Shown: positions 1 to 8,898 of the stretch, piece after piece
How the letters are laid out: the number at the start of each line of letters is the position of its first letter
Numbering within the stretch: the first letter of the stretch is position 1
Program-made: the position numbers and the translations under genes
Notes under the pieces: model-generated
The model's input: the letters and a program-made list of their open reading frames with translations, nothing else
The model's database searches: none
What the model was told of the DNA's origin: nothing
NCBI RefSeq assembly: GCF_004332295.1
Contig: NZ_RXLP01000019.1
Coordinates: 62,001-126,000, forward strand
Source of the DNA: Alloscardovia theropitheci
GTDB lineage: Bacteria; Actinomycetota; Actinomycetes; Actinomycetales; Bifidobacteriaceae
Reading direction: 5' to 3'
Length of the DNA stretch: 64,000 nt

Positions 1-489
1 ACCTGCCTTCTCAACGAATCCTTCAAAGTAAGCAATTCCCACACCATAGATTGCGGCGATAATAGTACTCAGAATCGAGCTAATAAAAGCGATTGTCAAA
101 GAACGACCCAGACCATGAACTACCATGGCGTAAACATCGCCACCGCCATCAGTTGTACCGAAATAATGTTCTGCATTAGGTGGTACGCCCAATGCTGCAA
201 AGTCGAGATTAGAGTAATCGTATGGAGTCAAGAATCTTCCGAACATTGCCCACAAAATGAGCAATCCTAAAATGACCAAGCCGACAACCGCTGAAGGTCG
301 ACGCATAAAGCGTCGAATATACAACGTCATACGTCCAGTACGGTGAATTTCTGTCGACCCCGCACTCTTGCTCGTGTCATCGACGCTCATGTCATCTACA
401 TTTCCTAGGCGCTGCGCACGATTTTCATCGTCGGAAAGAGTCTTATCTGTAGCGAGTTCAAGCTCGTTTTCATTCAAAGTTTCTGCCAT
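1..489 (-). CDS. Peptide ABC transporter permease, OppC/DppC type (partial, runs off left edge)
   Basis: Only the first 163 codons are present; the C-terminal half lies beyond base 1. The start is the ATG at 489. A hydrophilic N-terminus of about 60 residues is followed by a first membrane helix (PSAVVGLVILGLLILWAMFG) and then the periplasmic segment with FLTPYD and YFGTTDGGGD typical of OppC/DppC permeases, where the second permease of oligopeptide or dipeptide importers carries the sequence 'HxFGTDxxGRD'-like. It lies 19 bases downstream of an OppB-type permease on the same strand, so the two form the membrane channel of one importer. The ATPase and binding-protein genes are not in the window, so the substrate class (peptide or nickel) is inferred from family only. 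Confidence 0.85.
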   Translation of the reverse strand, partial: MAETLNENELELATDKTLSDDENRAQRLGNVDDMSVDDTSKSAGSTEIHRTGRMTLYIRRFMRRPSAVVGLVILGLLILWAMFGRFLTPYDYSNLDFAALGVPPNAEHYFGTTDGGGDVYAMVVHGLGRSLTIAFISSILSTIIAAIYGVGIAYFEGFVEKAG

Positions 490-508
490 CGTAATACTTC
501 TTCCGAGC

Positions 509-1492
509 TTAGTTCAAACGGATACGAGGATCGAGCCACGCTGCAAAGATATCAGCAAGAAGCGCGCCGACCAAAGTACATACACCGGAGAAAGCAGCAA
601 TTGCTACAGTTCCGTTAATGTCATTTTGACTTATGGTTGTCACAAAGTAACGACCCAAGCCATTAATTGCGAAGACGGATTCAGTAATCGTTGCGCCTGT
701 GAAGACACCAGCTATAGAGAACGCAACTGACTGTGCCGTCGGGATAAGCGAATTACGAAGCGCATGACGGCGAATTGCTTTATTCAAAGTCAAGCCCTTA
801 GCACGTGCTGTACGTACATAATCCGCATTCATTTCATCAAGCAAATACGTACGCTGAGTCAGATGATATCCAACTGTTCCACCCAAAGTCATAGAAATCG
901 TAGGCAGGATGAGATGCTGCAAGAAGTCTACGAACCATTCTCCGAAATTATCGCCTTGGTACGCGTGTAATCCCGTTACGAAGAATAATCTCTCTCCAGC
1001 TACAGTGTTGATTTCAATCGCGAAGAATACGACACCCACTGCCAATACTGCAGCAGGAATAACGTACAGGAATGTCGCTATCGAATTAAGCACACGGTCT
1101 TGCCACTTGTACTGACGAATTGCTGTGTATACACCAATTGATACACCGATAACGATACTGAGAATCGTTGCCAAAGTAACCAGCTGTAACGATGCTCCCA
1201 TTCGCGAAACGATTGCATCTGAAACAGAAGACTGATCTGGAGCCTTGCCCCAATCCCAGCGAGTTACGATACCTGTCAGCCAACGCCAGTACCGAATAAG
1301 TATAGGTGTCTGATCATTAATATTTGCATTGTCAAGGGCTCGATTAATCGATGCCATAGGTGGTCGCGGGTTGCGAGTCATATAGTTCGATCGTGGGTCC
1401 ATAAACGCACTGGCAAGAAAATACGTTAAGGAGATAGCAACAAACAGCATAACGCAGTAGTTTGCTACTCGCTTCGCCAAGTACTTAACCAT
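509..1492 (-). CDS. Peptide ABC transporter permease, OppB/DppB type
   Basis: Integral membrane permease of an oligopeptide/dipeptide-type importer. The N-terminal helix (YCVMLFVAISLTYFLASAF) and the cytoplasmic EAA loop (DYVRTARAKGL) that docks to the ATPase are clear, and the length (327 residues) is normal. An upstream in-frame ATG at 1510 exists, but a strong Shine-Dalgarno sequence (AAAGGGAGG) lies between it and the ATG at 1492, so 1492 is the better start. It is followed at 19 bases by the OppC-type partner. Together they form the heterodimeric channel; the substrate cannot be read from the sequence. Confidence 0.9.
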   Translation of the reverse strand: MVKYLAKRVANYCVMLFVAISLTYFLASAFMDPRSNYMTRNPRPPMASINRALDNANINDQTPILIRYWRWLTGIVTRWDWGKAPDQSSVSDAIVSRMGASLQLVTLATILSIVIGVSIGVYTAIRQYKWQDRVLNSIATFLYVIPAAVLAVGVVFFAIEINTVAGERLFFVTGLHAYQGDNFGEWFVDFLQHLILPTISMTLGGTVGYHLTQRTYLLDEMNADYVRTARAKGLTLNKAIRRHALRNSLIPTAQSVAFSIAGVFTGATITESVFAINGLGRYFVTTISQNDINGTVAIAAFSGVCTLVGALLADIFAAWLDPRIRLN

Positions 1493-1799
1493 CACACCTC
1501 CCTTTGGCATGAGCTCTTTTCACACATATGTTTAATAAATATAGACCTATTCATGGAATTCAGGCGAAACATCGCTTGTTTTAAGCTCTCACCACGATTA
1601 CTTTGTCTGTATTTATTATATCCTTTATGCGTTTCATGCAATTGCTCGTACATATATTAGTCGATTGTTGTAAATCCTGTGTTACATGCGATTTGGTAGA
1701 CATGGCATACGTACGATACGCTAAACTATCTGACAGAATACATAATGAGAGTATCCGCGCATAAATACAGCGATACTAGAGGACAGGGAAGTTAGACTT
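1493..1799. other. Divergent intergenic region
   Basis: About 300 bases separate the oppB-type gene (minus) and the 590-residue stalk protein (plus). It must carry both promoters. It is AT-rich and holds no gene, tRNA or convincing hairpin. I could not fix a promoter with confidence. Confidence 0.5.
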
Positions 1800-3572
1800 A
1801 TGACTGACGACAACTCAATTCCATCCTTAGGGAATTTTAACCCAAACTCGCATTCTGCAAGCCATGAAGATAGTGAGGACGTGCTTAATGAAAAGCGCTG
1901 GGATATTCCTAATCTCAATGGATTTGATTTCGAGCTCACCGATGAGCAAACCATCGCCAATACTCAATCTTTAACTCAATTATCAGAAAGTACGTCTACT
2001 GCTTTGCGTGCTATTAATGCTCGTGAACAGGAAGAGGCCGCTCGCGCGTTACAAGCGCGCAGAGAGTACAACGATAATCGCGATTCTCAAGATCCAGAGG
2101 CGACATCTTCTTTCGACCCACTTGCAGACGATGCAGATATGCTTCCTTCACACGAGGATTCACACAGTAACACTGATAACGCATCTGCGACAAACGACGA
2201 TTCAGCTCAAACCATCATAATTTCTGGGAAACCAGTATTAAATCCTCAAACTAATACGCAAGATGCGAATGCACAGGTAGAAGCCCAATCAGCTGAATCT
2301 ACACGCACAATCGATACCAGCGATGAAACATCGGTTGTTTTGCCAGACACTGCTGTCACACATTCAGAAGATGGTGAGGAAACATTAGTTTCTGGATTTG
2401 AAGGTCTTGATGATTTCACAGAAACGGATGATTCGGATAATAGCGCTGATACGCAATCACATGATTATTTAGGTGATCAACCAATTGCTCCATCAGCATC
2501 GCGAGCTGGCCACGGAACTCATGCGCACAAGGTTTCAGATGAGGAAGCCTCCGCACGTAACACCCGACGCATGCTCATCTGGGGAATCGCAGGCGTCCTC
2601 GTTATTGCACTCGTCGTGGGCCTCACTATTTTCTTCAGAAATATGGCAAACGCTCAAACTCATGAGCAACTTCTCGCAACATGCACTTCAAGTCGCGAAT
2701 CTGCTCAGACGTCATCTGCGAATTTGCAAAAATTGGTCAATGATACAAATAGCGTGGCGTCTACTCAATCAGTCGATGTTGAAGATACATCCACACTGAC
2801 ACGTATAAAGAATGCTATTAATCAGGCAAATGCATCGATTAATAGTGAAAAAGATTTAGACGCATGCACCGCATCATTATCCGATATTCAGCTACGAAAT
2901 ATTGCTCAGCAAGCAGATACGATTGTTAATAATCAGACGGAATACACTACAGCAATTAATAAGGCAAAAACCGCTGTGGAAAATTCAAAGGCTACAAAGA
3001 CCCAGTCGAACGCGAAAAATGATTTAACGTCGAAGCGTCAGGAAGCTCAAACTTTGTACGATCAATCAAATGGTAAAGTTACCGACGAGACAACTCGTAC
3101 TAATTTAAAGAAGGCAATTGATGCCGCTGATCAGCTTATTGCGCAAAATATTAAAAATGTCACATCAAGCCAATATTCCTCGGCAATTGACACGCTCAAT
3201 AACACGATGACTGCTGTGCAAAATTCCATGAAGGCTTATGATGATGCTCAAAAGGAAAAGGACGCGAATATCGCGGGGGTTTGCGCACCATTTGCTGGCA
3301 CATATTCTAACGGCTCTACTCGTGTAACATTGCGCGGTGATTGCTCGGTGCGCTATAGCGATGATTCGGTAGGTAACCCATCAACATGTACCTTCCCTGA
3401 TGGGTCTACCGGCTCATGTGCAACTGTCGATAATGCGGAAAATCCAAATGAAATTAATTGGTCGATGGAATGCTTACAAAATGGTTCATGCTCAAATGCG
3501 GACGTCAGCGTTTCTGGAAAGAACGGCCAGACGACACTGAATATCGGCGGGCAAACGTATAGAAAACAGTAG
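1800..3572 (+). CDS. Single-pass membrane protein with acidic cytoplasmic domain and external helical stalk, function unknown
   Basis: The 590-residue protein is not recognised beyond resembling hypothetical proteins of bifidobacteria. Residues 1-255 are acidic, rich in Asp, Ser, Thr and Gln, and probably disordered. Basic residues RNTRR precede one membrane helix (about 258-280). Residues 285-485 are Ala/Asn/Thr/Lys/Gln-rich and predicted to be helical or coiled coil, with two Cys near its start (295, 355). The last 100 residues (from about 490) are a small Cys-rich domain with six Cys (VCAPF, DCS, TCTF, SCAT, ECLQ, SCSN), which suggests disulphides outside the cell. The topology would be N-in, C-out. 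It stands alone between divergent oppB and a terminator. A surface or cell-wall sensor or adhesin stalk is conceivable but not shown. Confidence 0.75.
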   Translation: MTDDNSIPSLGNFNPNSHSASHEDSEDVLNEKRWDIPNLNGFDFELTDEQTIANTQSLTQLSESTSTALRAINAREQEEAARALQARREYNDNRDSQDPEATSSFDPLADDADMLPSHEDSHSNTDNASATNDDSAQTIIISGKPVLNPQTNTQDANAQVEAQSAESTRTIDTSDETSVVLPDTAVTHSEDGEETLVSGFEGLDDFTETDDSDNSADTQSHDYLGDQPIAPSASRAGHGTHAHKVSDEEASARNTRRMLIWGIAGVLVIALVVGLTIFFRNMANAQTHEQLLATCTSSRESAQTSSANLQKLVNDTNSVASTQSVDVEDTSTLTRIKNAINQANASINSEKDLDACTASLSDIQLRNIAQQADTIVNNQTEYTTAINKAKTAVENSKATKTQSNAKNDLTSKRQEAQTLYDQSNGKVTDETTRTNLKKAIDAADQLIAQNIKNVTSSQYSSAIDTLNNTMTAVQNSMKAYDDAQKEKDANIAGVCAPFAGTYSNGSTRVTLRGDCSVRYSDDSVGNPSTCTFPDGSTGSCATVDNAENPNEINWSMECLQNGSCSNADVSVSGKNGQTTLNIGGQTYRKQ

Positions 3573-3945
3573 CGCTACTCACAGTGTTGAACTCGCTGTA
3601 CTGAGTCACAGCACCTCTCACAAAGCTGCAACACGGCATGATTATGGCTCGATTTGGCATTTACGACCAAACCGAGCCATTTTTATGCAGCTATATATAA
3701 CTCTACATTTGTGAACGCTCAAACTATTAGTTATAACCAAGATGAGCGCCACGCACACTGCGATAACACACCCAGCGTAATATATGAATACACATGTATC
3801 TGAGCAGAGTTTCTGTATCGCTCCGTATCCATACGAAATCGCGAATACCACGAGTACCGCGAAATACGGCAGTTACCGCGCACAATACATGTATACTAAT
3901 CAAACACATTAACGAATCACGATATGAGAGATAAGTGAGACCTCT
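3573..3945. other. Intergenic region with terminator
   Basis: 373 bases between two plus-strand genes. The first third carries the terminator listed separately. The rest is AT-rich upstream DNA of the amino-acid permease, including a TATACT hexamer near 3893 that could be a -10 box but has no good -35 partner. Nothing else is visible. Confidence 0.5.
3644..3684 (+). terminator. Rho-independent terminator after the stalk-protein gene
   Basis: Arms ATGGCTCGATTTGG and CCAAACCGAGCCAT pair over 14 positions with one mismatch, around a 9-base loop, followed by TTTT. It ends the transcript of the 590-residue protein. Confidence 0.8.
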
Positions 3946-5442
3946 ATGACTGAGAACTCTACAGAGCCAGCAGAAGTATCTGCCGCAGCGCAGTCTGCCG
4001 CGGATACCCAAGCTCCACAAGAGAAACTCACCAAAGGTCTGCAAAACCGACATATTCAGCTGATTGCTCTTGGTGGAGCAATTGGTACTGGACTTTTCTA
4101 TGGTTCTGCTGAATCTATTAAGCTCGCGGGTCCGTCTATTTTATTGACGTATCTTTTGGGCGGCGCGATTATCTTTTTGATTGTCCGCGCACTTGGTGAG
4201 ATGAGTACATATGATCCTAAGGCTGGCGCATTTAGCTATTATGCAAGCCATTATTGGAGCAAGCGTGCTGGCTTTGTAAGCGGATGGAATTACTGGGCAA
4301 ATTACGTATTGGTATCCATGGTTGAGCTAGCCGTGGTAGGCCAGTTTGTACAGTATTGGTTCCCAACGATTCCTGCTTGGTTGAGCGCTATTGTATTTAT
4401 GGTTCTTATTACTGCAGCGAATATGCTAGGTGTTAAAGCATTTGGTGAGTTTGAATTCTGGTTCGCAATTATCAAGATTGTGGCAGTGATAGCTATGATC
4501 GTGCTTGGTCTAGTTGTTATCGTTATGGCAATTCCTGGAGCTGATGGCATCGTCCCTGGAATTCATAATCTCGCTAATTTCGCACCTCACGGTTTCTTCT
4601 CATCAACCGCTCAATCGGATGCAACGGCTTCTGCAGGAGTCACCGGAGGCGTTACATACTCTGGGATCCTCATGGCTCTTGTCGTAGTTATGTTTAGCTT
4701 TGGCGGTACTGAACTCATCGGTATCACCGCTGGAGAAGCTGAAGACCCGAAGACGTCGATTCCAAAGGCAACGAATGAAGTAGTATGGCGTATCTTAATC
4801 TTCTACGTTGCTGCTCTGGCTGTAATCATGTGCGTTGTCCCATGGGATAAGATTGGTGTGCCAAATGCTCAAGGCGTAGTCGTTAGCCCATTCGTTCAGA
4901 TATTCGATTCTGTAGGCATTCATTTTGCTGCAGGTCTTCTTAACTTCGTTTGCCTAACAGCAGTGATTAGCGTCTATAATTCAGCACTGTATTCAAATTC
5001 ACGAATGCTGTATTCCTTGTCAATTCAAGGTAATGCTCCACGATATTTGAGCAAAACAAATAAACGTGGTGTTCCTGCTTGGGGTGTGCTCACATCAGCA
5101 GCCATTACGGTGATTGCTGTCGTCGTTGTCTTCCTCTGGCCAGAATTCGCATTCAATTATTTGATGTCTATTGCTACCTTCTCAGGAATCTTCAATTGGT
5201 CGATGATCGCTATTACTCAAATGAAATTCCGTAAAAATATCGGAGCTGAAGGCGAAAAGGAGTTAACTTTTAAGTTACCGTTCGCCAAGATTACTCCATG
5301 GATAATTTTGGCGGCAATGCTTCTCATCTATGCCCTCATGTGGCTATCGCCAAGCTATCGAATCGCTACATGGCTTGGACCTTTGTGGGTAGTTGTGCTT
5401 GTAGCCGCGTATGAGATTACTCAACGGGTAAAGAAGAAGTAG
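3946..5442 (+). CDS. Amino-acid permease, APC superfamily AAT family
   Basis: Cytoplasmic-membrane amino-acid:proton symporter of 498 residues. A hydrophilic N-terminus of about 30 residues precedes the family signature LKNRHIQ-like LQNRHIQLIALGGAIGTGLF of helix 1. The motif FSFGGTELIGITAGEAEDP, characteristic of AAT permeases (AroP, GabP, LysP, CycA), is near residue 250. About twelve hydrophobic segments can be counted. Substrate specificity (aromatic, basic, GABA or others) cannot be assigned. It appears monocistronic. A second, more distant member of the same family lies at 15525-17057 on the other strand. Confidence 0.9.
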   Translation: MTENSTEPAEVSAAAQSAADTQAPQEKLTKGLQNRHIQLIALGGAIGTGLFYGSAESIKLAGPSILLTYLLGGAIIFLIVRALGEMSTYDPKAGAFSYYASHYWSKRAGFVSGWNYWANYVLVSMVELAVVGQFVQYWFPTIPAWLSAIVFMVLITAANMLGVKAFGEFEFWFAIIKIVAVIAMIVLGLVVIVMAIPGADGIVPGIHNLANFAPHGFFSSTAQSDATASAGVTGGVTYSGILMALVVVMFSFGGTELIGITAGEAEDPKTSIPKATNEVVWRILIFYVAALAVIMCVVPWDKIGVPNAQGVVVSPFVQIFDSVGIHFAAGLLNFVCLTAVISVYNSALYSNSRMLYSLSIQGNAPRYLSKTNKRGVPAWGVLTSAAITVIAVVVVFLWPEFAFNYLMSIATFSGIFNWSMIAITQMKFRKNIGAEGEKELTFKLPFAKITPWIILAAMLLIYALMWLSPSYRIATWLGPLWVVVLVAAYEITQRVKKK

Positions 5443-5854
5443 CCACCTATAATACAGTTAATCGGTGAGATTACTATTTTAGTGGTGCTAGCCTGAGATA
5501 ATCATTAAGGTGTCTCACACCGCCAGATGGCTTATCTCAGGCATAATACTGTCCAGATTCCAAGTTAACGTATAAATAACAGTAGCCCCCTAAGCCTCTT
5601 AACAATGCTCAACCCTGGGGGTTCTTTCATATGCTGCATCGCTATTCACTCTGGCGCATATGGTTGATTGTATTGAAGGTAATAACCAGCACTCACAAAA
5701 AATAATCACATTTTTAACGTCTCATAACGAGTATGCACAGGGAATTATTAAGTCAGAGCATTGGATCTAACATGTTCAGGCAAGTAGAGTAAGAATTTTC
5801 GCGTTCGACGTCTCCAAGCTGACACTATGCCCCACTTTACAGTGCTCCTACTTT
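5443..5854. other. Convergent intergenic region with inverted repeats
   Basis: 412 bases between the ends of the permease (plus) and the FMN-binding lipoprotein (minus). It holds the long inverted repeat at 5491-5542 and a second possible hairpin (CCCCC 5586-5590 pairing with GGGGG 5617-5621, then TTCTTT). It also has CATATGC/GCATATG arms around 5628-5662. No ORF or tRNA fold was found. Confidence 0.5.
5491..5542. repeat. Perfect 11-bp inverted repeat with nested small hairpin
   Basis: GCCTGAGATAA (5491-5501) is repeated inverted as TTATCTCAGGC (5532-5542). The 30-base loop contains a further GGTGT-CTC-ACACC hairpin. There is no U-tract, so it is not a standard intrinsic terminator, although the position between convergent genes suits a terminator or an RNA-stabilising structure. 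Confidence 0.6.
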
Positions 5855-6400
5855 TTATTGCGCACTTTCACTCGCAACGGCCTGAGAAGCTTCACCTCGC
5901 ACATTGGTCAACGCAGTATTGAAAGCTTCGGTCGTCCAGCTTGCTCCAGCAACGATGTCAACCTTCAGATCTTTCAAATCTTTACCTACGACCTGACCAT
6001 CAATACTCTTGACAAAGGCACCGGCATATTTCTTGGAGATAGCATTTGATGTCGTTGGTTTTACAGAAATTGCAGCAATCTTTCCTTGCTGTACATCAAC
6101 TGACAGAGACAACTTACTTGCCCCATGTTCCCCGTACGAGCCTTCAGTAGTATATGTTCCATCAGCATAATTACCCGTATCGGTTTGTGCTTGAGGAAAA
6201 CTCATCTCGTTACGCAAATTATCTTGCTGATCAGAATCGGTTTTGGTATTCGTAGACTGGCTTTGTGTATCAGCATTATCTCCTGCTGCTGGAGCATTAG
6301 AACCACAACCAGCGAGCGCGACAGACGTGGCGAGTACACCAAGAGCTGCAACTACTACTGTTTTCTGCGTGACTTCTTTTGCAGTAAATTCCTGTGCCAT
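5855..6400 (-). CDS. sifE: FMN-binding lipoprotein of the iron-uptake operon
   Basis: 181 residues. The N-terminal hydrophobic signal ends in a lipobox (VALAGC, Cys32). A Ser/Thr/Asp/Gln-rich linker follows, then an FMN-binding domain (PF04205 type, about residues 80-165) with GTYTTEGSYGEHG and the flavinylation motif D148-IVAGAS154, where the family carries the acceptor Thr/Ser for FMN attached by ApbE. Here the acceptor would be Ser154. It is the last gene of a minus-strand operon with an ATPase, two permeases, a DUF2318 protein, BfeO and BfeU, and an apbE gene lies divergent at the other end of the locus. It likely passes electrons outside the membrane for iron reduction. The symbol follows the B. 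breve sifABCDE locus from memory. Confidence 0.8.
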   Translation of the reverse strand: MAQEFTAKEVTQKTVVVAALGVLATSVALAGCGSNAPAAGDNADTQSQSTNTKTDSDQQDNLRNEMSFPQAQTDTGNYADGTYTTEGSYGEHGASKLSLSVDVQQGKIAAISVKPTTSNAISKKYAGAFVKSIDGQVVGKDLKDLKVDIVAGASWTTEAFNTALTNVRGEASQAVASESAQ

Positions 6401-6494
6401 GTTTTAAGAATACCTCTTACCTATAATTCATTTATTTATTGATGCTGCGTATATTTTATCTCTCGGATACGTAGGAAATTTAAGATTACCCGTC

Positions 6495-7301
6495 TTACGC
6501 TTGCTCAAAGTTACTCGAGTCAATTGTATCTTTTGCAGATTTTGTAGGGTCTGCAAATTCAGCTTCATGAACTGGAGCAATACTATCATCCGATTGAACT
6601 AACTCTTCAAAACGTTCTCGCGCTTCCTGGTCATTCCACTTTTCCCCCACGAGCTTGCCATGGTTGAGCATGATCTCGCGCTGAGCCTGTCCTGCCACAG
6701 TCGAATCGTGAGTCACCACGATGATGGTCGTTCCTTGCTCATGCAAATTCTTGAACAAATCAAGCACTATTTGCTCATTCGCTTCATCAAGGTTGCCGGT
6801 CGGCTCATCAGCCAATATGATTTCTGGGCAGTTAATAAGTGCGCGAGCAATGCATACGCGCTGCTGCTCTCCACCAGAGAGCTGACTTGGCAAGTGATGT
6901 GCTCTATCTTCAAGACCTACCTGACGCAGCGCTTCCATCGCCTGTTTCTCATCAACGACCGAATGGTAATACTGTGCGGCCATTACATTCTCTACAGCCG
7001 TCAAGTGCTGCACGAGATAAAACTTCTGGAACACCAGACCTACCACATTTTTACGCACATCAGCGAGTTCACGTTCACGCAAATGCTCTACGTTTCTACC
7101 TTGAAGTGCTACCTCACCTTGACTTGGCGAATCCAAGCACCCGATGATGTTCATCAAAGTGGTCTTACCCGAACCTGATGATCCCACAATAGAAAGCCAC
7201 TGACCACGTGGCACGCTCAAACTCACATCGTCTAGTGCGTGCAAATCTCCATAAATTTTCGATACATGATCGAGATGCAAAAGAATTTCGTTCGTTGCCA
7301 T
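6495..7301 (-). CDS. sifD: ABC transporter ATP-binding protein, MacB/LolD type
   Basis: 268-residue cytoplasmic ATPase with Walker [10 protein letters not shown], signature LSGGEQQR and Walker B IILADEPT followed by GNLDE, in the LolD/MacB arrangement used with FtsX-like permeases. The C-terminus has an extra acidic tail of about 40 residues after the canonical domain. It sits downstream of the two FtsX-like permeases (gap 259 bases to sifC) and upstream of the FMN-binding lipoprotein. The complex would energise the SifB/SifC membrane proteins; whether it moves iron, a chelate or drives redox partners is not known from sequence. Confidence 0.88.
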   Translation of the reverse strand: MATNEILLHLDHVSKIYGDLHALDDVSLSVPRGQWLSIVGSSGSGKTTLMNIIGCLDSPSQGEVALQGRNVEHLRERELADVRKNVVGLVFQKFYLVQHLTAVENVMAAQYYHSVVDEKQAMEALRQVGLEDRAHHLPSQLSGGEQQRVCIARALINCPEIILADEPTGNLDEANEQIVLDLFKNLHEQGTTIIVVTHDSTVAGQAQREIMLNHGKLVGEKWNDQEARERFEELVQSDDSIAPVHEAEFADPTKSAKDTIDSSNFEQA

Positions 7302-7390
7302 CTCAGCTCACCTTACTTTCATTATTAAAATCATTCGTTCATGTATTGCTATTGCTGTCGTTGAAAGTGTTGCTGCAATATATGTCCTCG

Positions 7391-7463
7391 CAGTTATCAC
7401 TCAGCCATCAGTCAGCACTCAACCATCGCTCAGCACCCATCACTCATATCCATCGCTCAACAT
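7391..7463. repeat. Degenerate short-repeat, purine/pyrimidine-biased spacer inside the iron operon
   Basis: Between sifC and sifD the plus strand reads as imperfect repeats of a CTCAGCCATCA/CTCAACCATCG-like unit (TCAGCCATCAGTCAGCACTC, then AACCATCGCTCAGCACCCAT and further copies). It does not encode a plausible protein in either direction and the rest of the 259-base gap shows no promoter or terminator I would defend. Confidence 0.5.
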
Positions 7464-7560
7464 CCCCAGTCGCTGTATAAGCTGTATAAACTAGCAACTT
7501 GATTTCTCGCAACGCCTGTTATCACTAAAATTTACTGAGTTCTCGAAGGACATCACGTTC

Positions 7561-8898
7561 CTACTCCTCTCTCAGTACCACAGCAGGATTAATCTGCGAT
7601 GCTTTATGTACTGGGATAATGGAAGCCACTACCGCGATAAGCGAGGCAGCTGCGACGCATACAAGCATAATCCAAACGTTTAGTTCTACTGCCCTATCGA
7701 AGACTGTGGTAATCAGTATTTCCGATACCCCTACGCCTGCAAGAACACCTAGGATACCTCCAACGACACCATAAAGAGCCGATTCCACATAGAATTCAAC
7801 CGCAATTGATCTATTAGACGCACCCAGGGCTTTGCGAAGACCAATTTCATTACGGCGCTGAGAGACAATGGATGTCATTGTGGTTGATACTCCTACAAGC
7901 GTCAAAGCAACGATAACGATTGAAATAATCCAGAAGAGTGTGGTAAGCATTGTGATAATGCTGGCGTTAGCGGTAGAAATCTTGCTGACTGCTTGAGCGG
8001 TCACGTTCATGGAACGCATATCGTTGATATTGTTAACCAGTTTTGTTAAGTCATCACCGGTTGCCTGCGACGAATACTCAATAGCATCCACGCCACGTTC
8101 TTTGCCTGTAAGTTTATTCAGCGTATCGGTGGTCACGTACAGCATCGAATCTTCATTTCCGCCCGTGCTGACGGTTCCAACGATTTGCATACGGGTACCA
8201 TCTGTGTCGAGAATTGTCCCTGTAGAGTTATCGTCAACATAACCGACAGTTATACTCTGACCAATTTTTACGCTTAACCGCTCAGCAACATCTGTGCCAA
8301 TAAGTACTTGGTTCGTCTTTGTAGGCCATTGACCCGTAACGTCCCAGAATTGATTCATGGATTTAACTTCTGAAGAATCAATTCCAGCCATCTGATATGA
8401 AGCAGAATTCACGCGAACTGTTTCATAACGATAGGTAGCATGAGTTTGACTAAAACCAGTCGCAGTCATCATTTCAGTCGTATGCTCAACCATATCCTTT
8501 TGGATACCATTTTCCGTTACACCTGTTTGATTACTAGTAACCACAAGATTTGCACCATAAGCGCGCATTTCTTCAGTCATTTGTGCTGGAACGACTAGGC
8601 ATACCATAATCAAAACGAATAATGTTGCTGCACCTACCAGCGATGCAATAATTGCCATGGCTGCACGAGAACGCCTACGAATTACTGCACCACGAATCAT
8701 TGTCCAGAACATTGCTCGATTAGCACGCTCTTGCTTTTTAATATCCTCAAGCGTAAACACTCGCTTCTCGCTATTAGTGTTTACGCCATCAGTATTTGTA
8801 CTATGAGTATTCTCGCTATAGCCGTTTCCGCCTGCAGCGCTCACCGAAGATAGTGAATCATCTGGTACGTATTGAGTAGTTTCCTGTTTATCTGCCAT
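7561..8898 (-). CDS. sifC: FtsX/MacB-like ABC permease
   Basis: 445-residue membrane protein with the MacB/FtsX layout. A long hydrophilic N-terminus (about 85 residues) precedes helix 1 (AAMAIIASLVGAATLFVLIMV). A MacB-like periplasmic domain (about 115-300) follows, then three C-terminal helices around the conserved SIVSQRRNEIGLRKALGAS motif. The start overlaps the end of sifB by 11 bases, so the two are translationally coupled. It pairs with SifB and the SifD ATPase. In B. breve the equivalent locus is required for growth under iron limitation; the exact cargo is unknown. Confidence 0.85.
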   Translation of the reverse strand: MADKQETTQYVPDDSLSSVSAAGGNGYSENTHSTNTDGVNTNSEKRVFTLEDIKKQERANRAMFWTMIRGAVIRRRSRAAMAIIASLVGAATLFVLIMVCLVVPAQMTEEMRAYGANLVVTSNQTGVTENGIQKDMVEHTTEMMTATGFSQTHATYRYETVRVNSASYQMAGIDSSEVKSMNQFWDVTGQWPTKTNQVLIGTDVAERLSVKIGQSITVGYVDDNSTGTILDTDGTRMQIVGTVSTGGNEDSMLYVTTDTLNKLTGKERGVDAIEYSSQATGDDLTKLVNNINDMRSMNVTAQAVSKISTANASIITMLTTLFWIISIVIVALTLVGVSTTMTSIVSQRRNEIGLRKALGASNRSIAVEFYVESALYGVVGGILGVLAGVGVSEILITTVFDRAVELNVWIMLVCVAAASLIAVVASIIPVHKASQINPAVVLREE

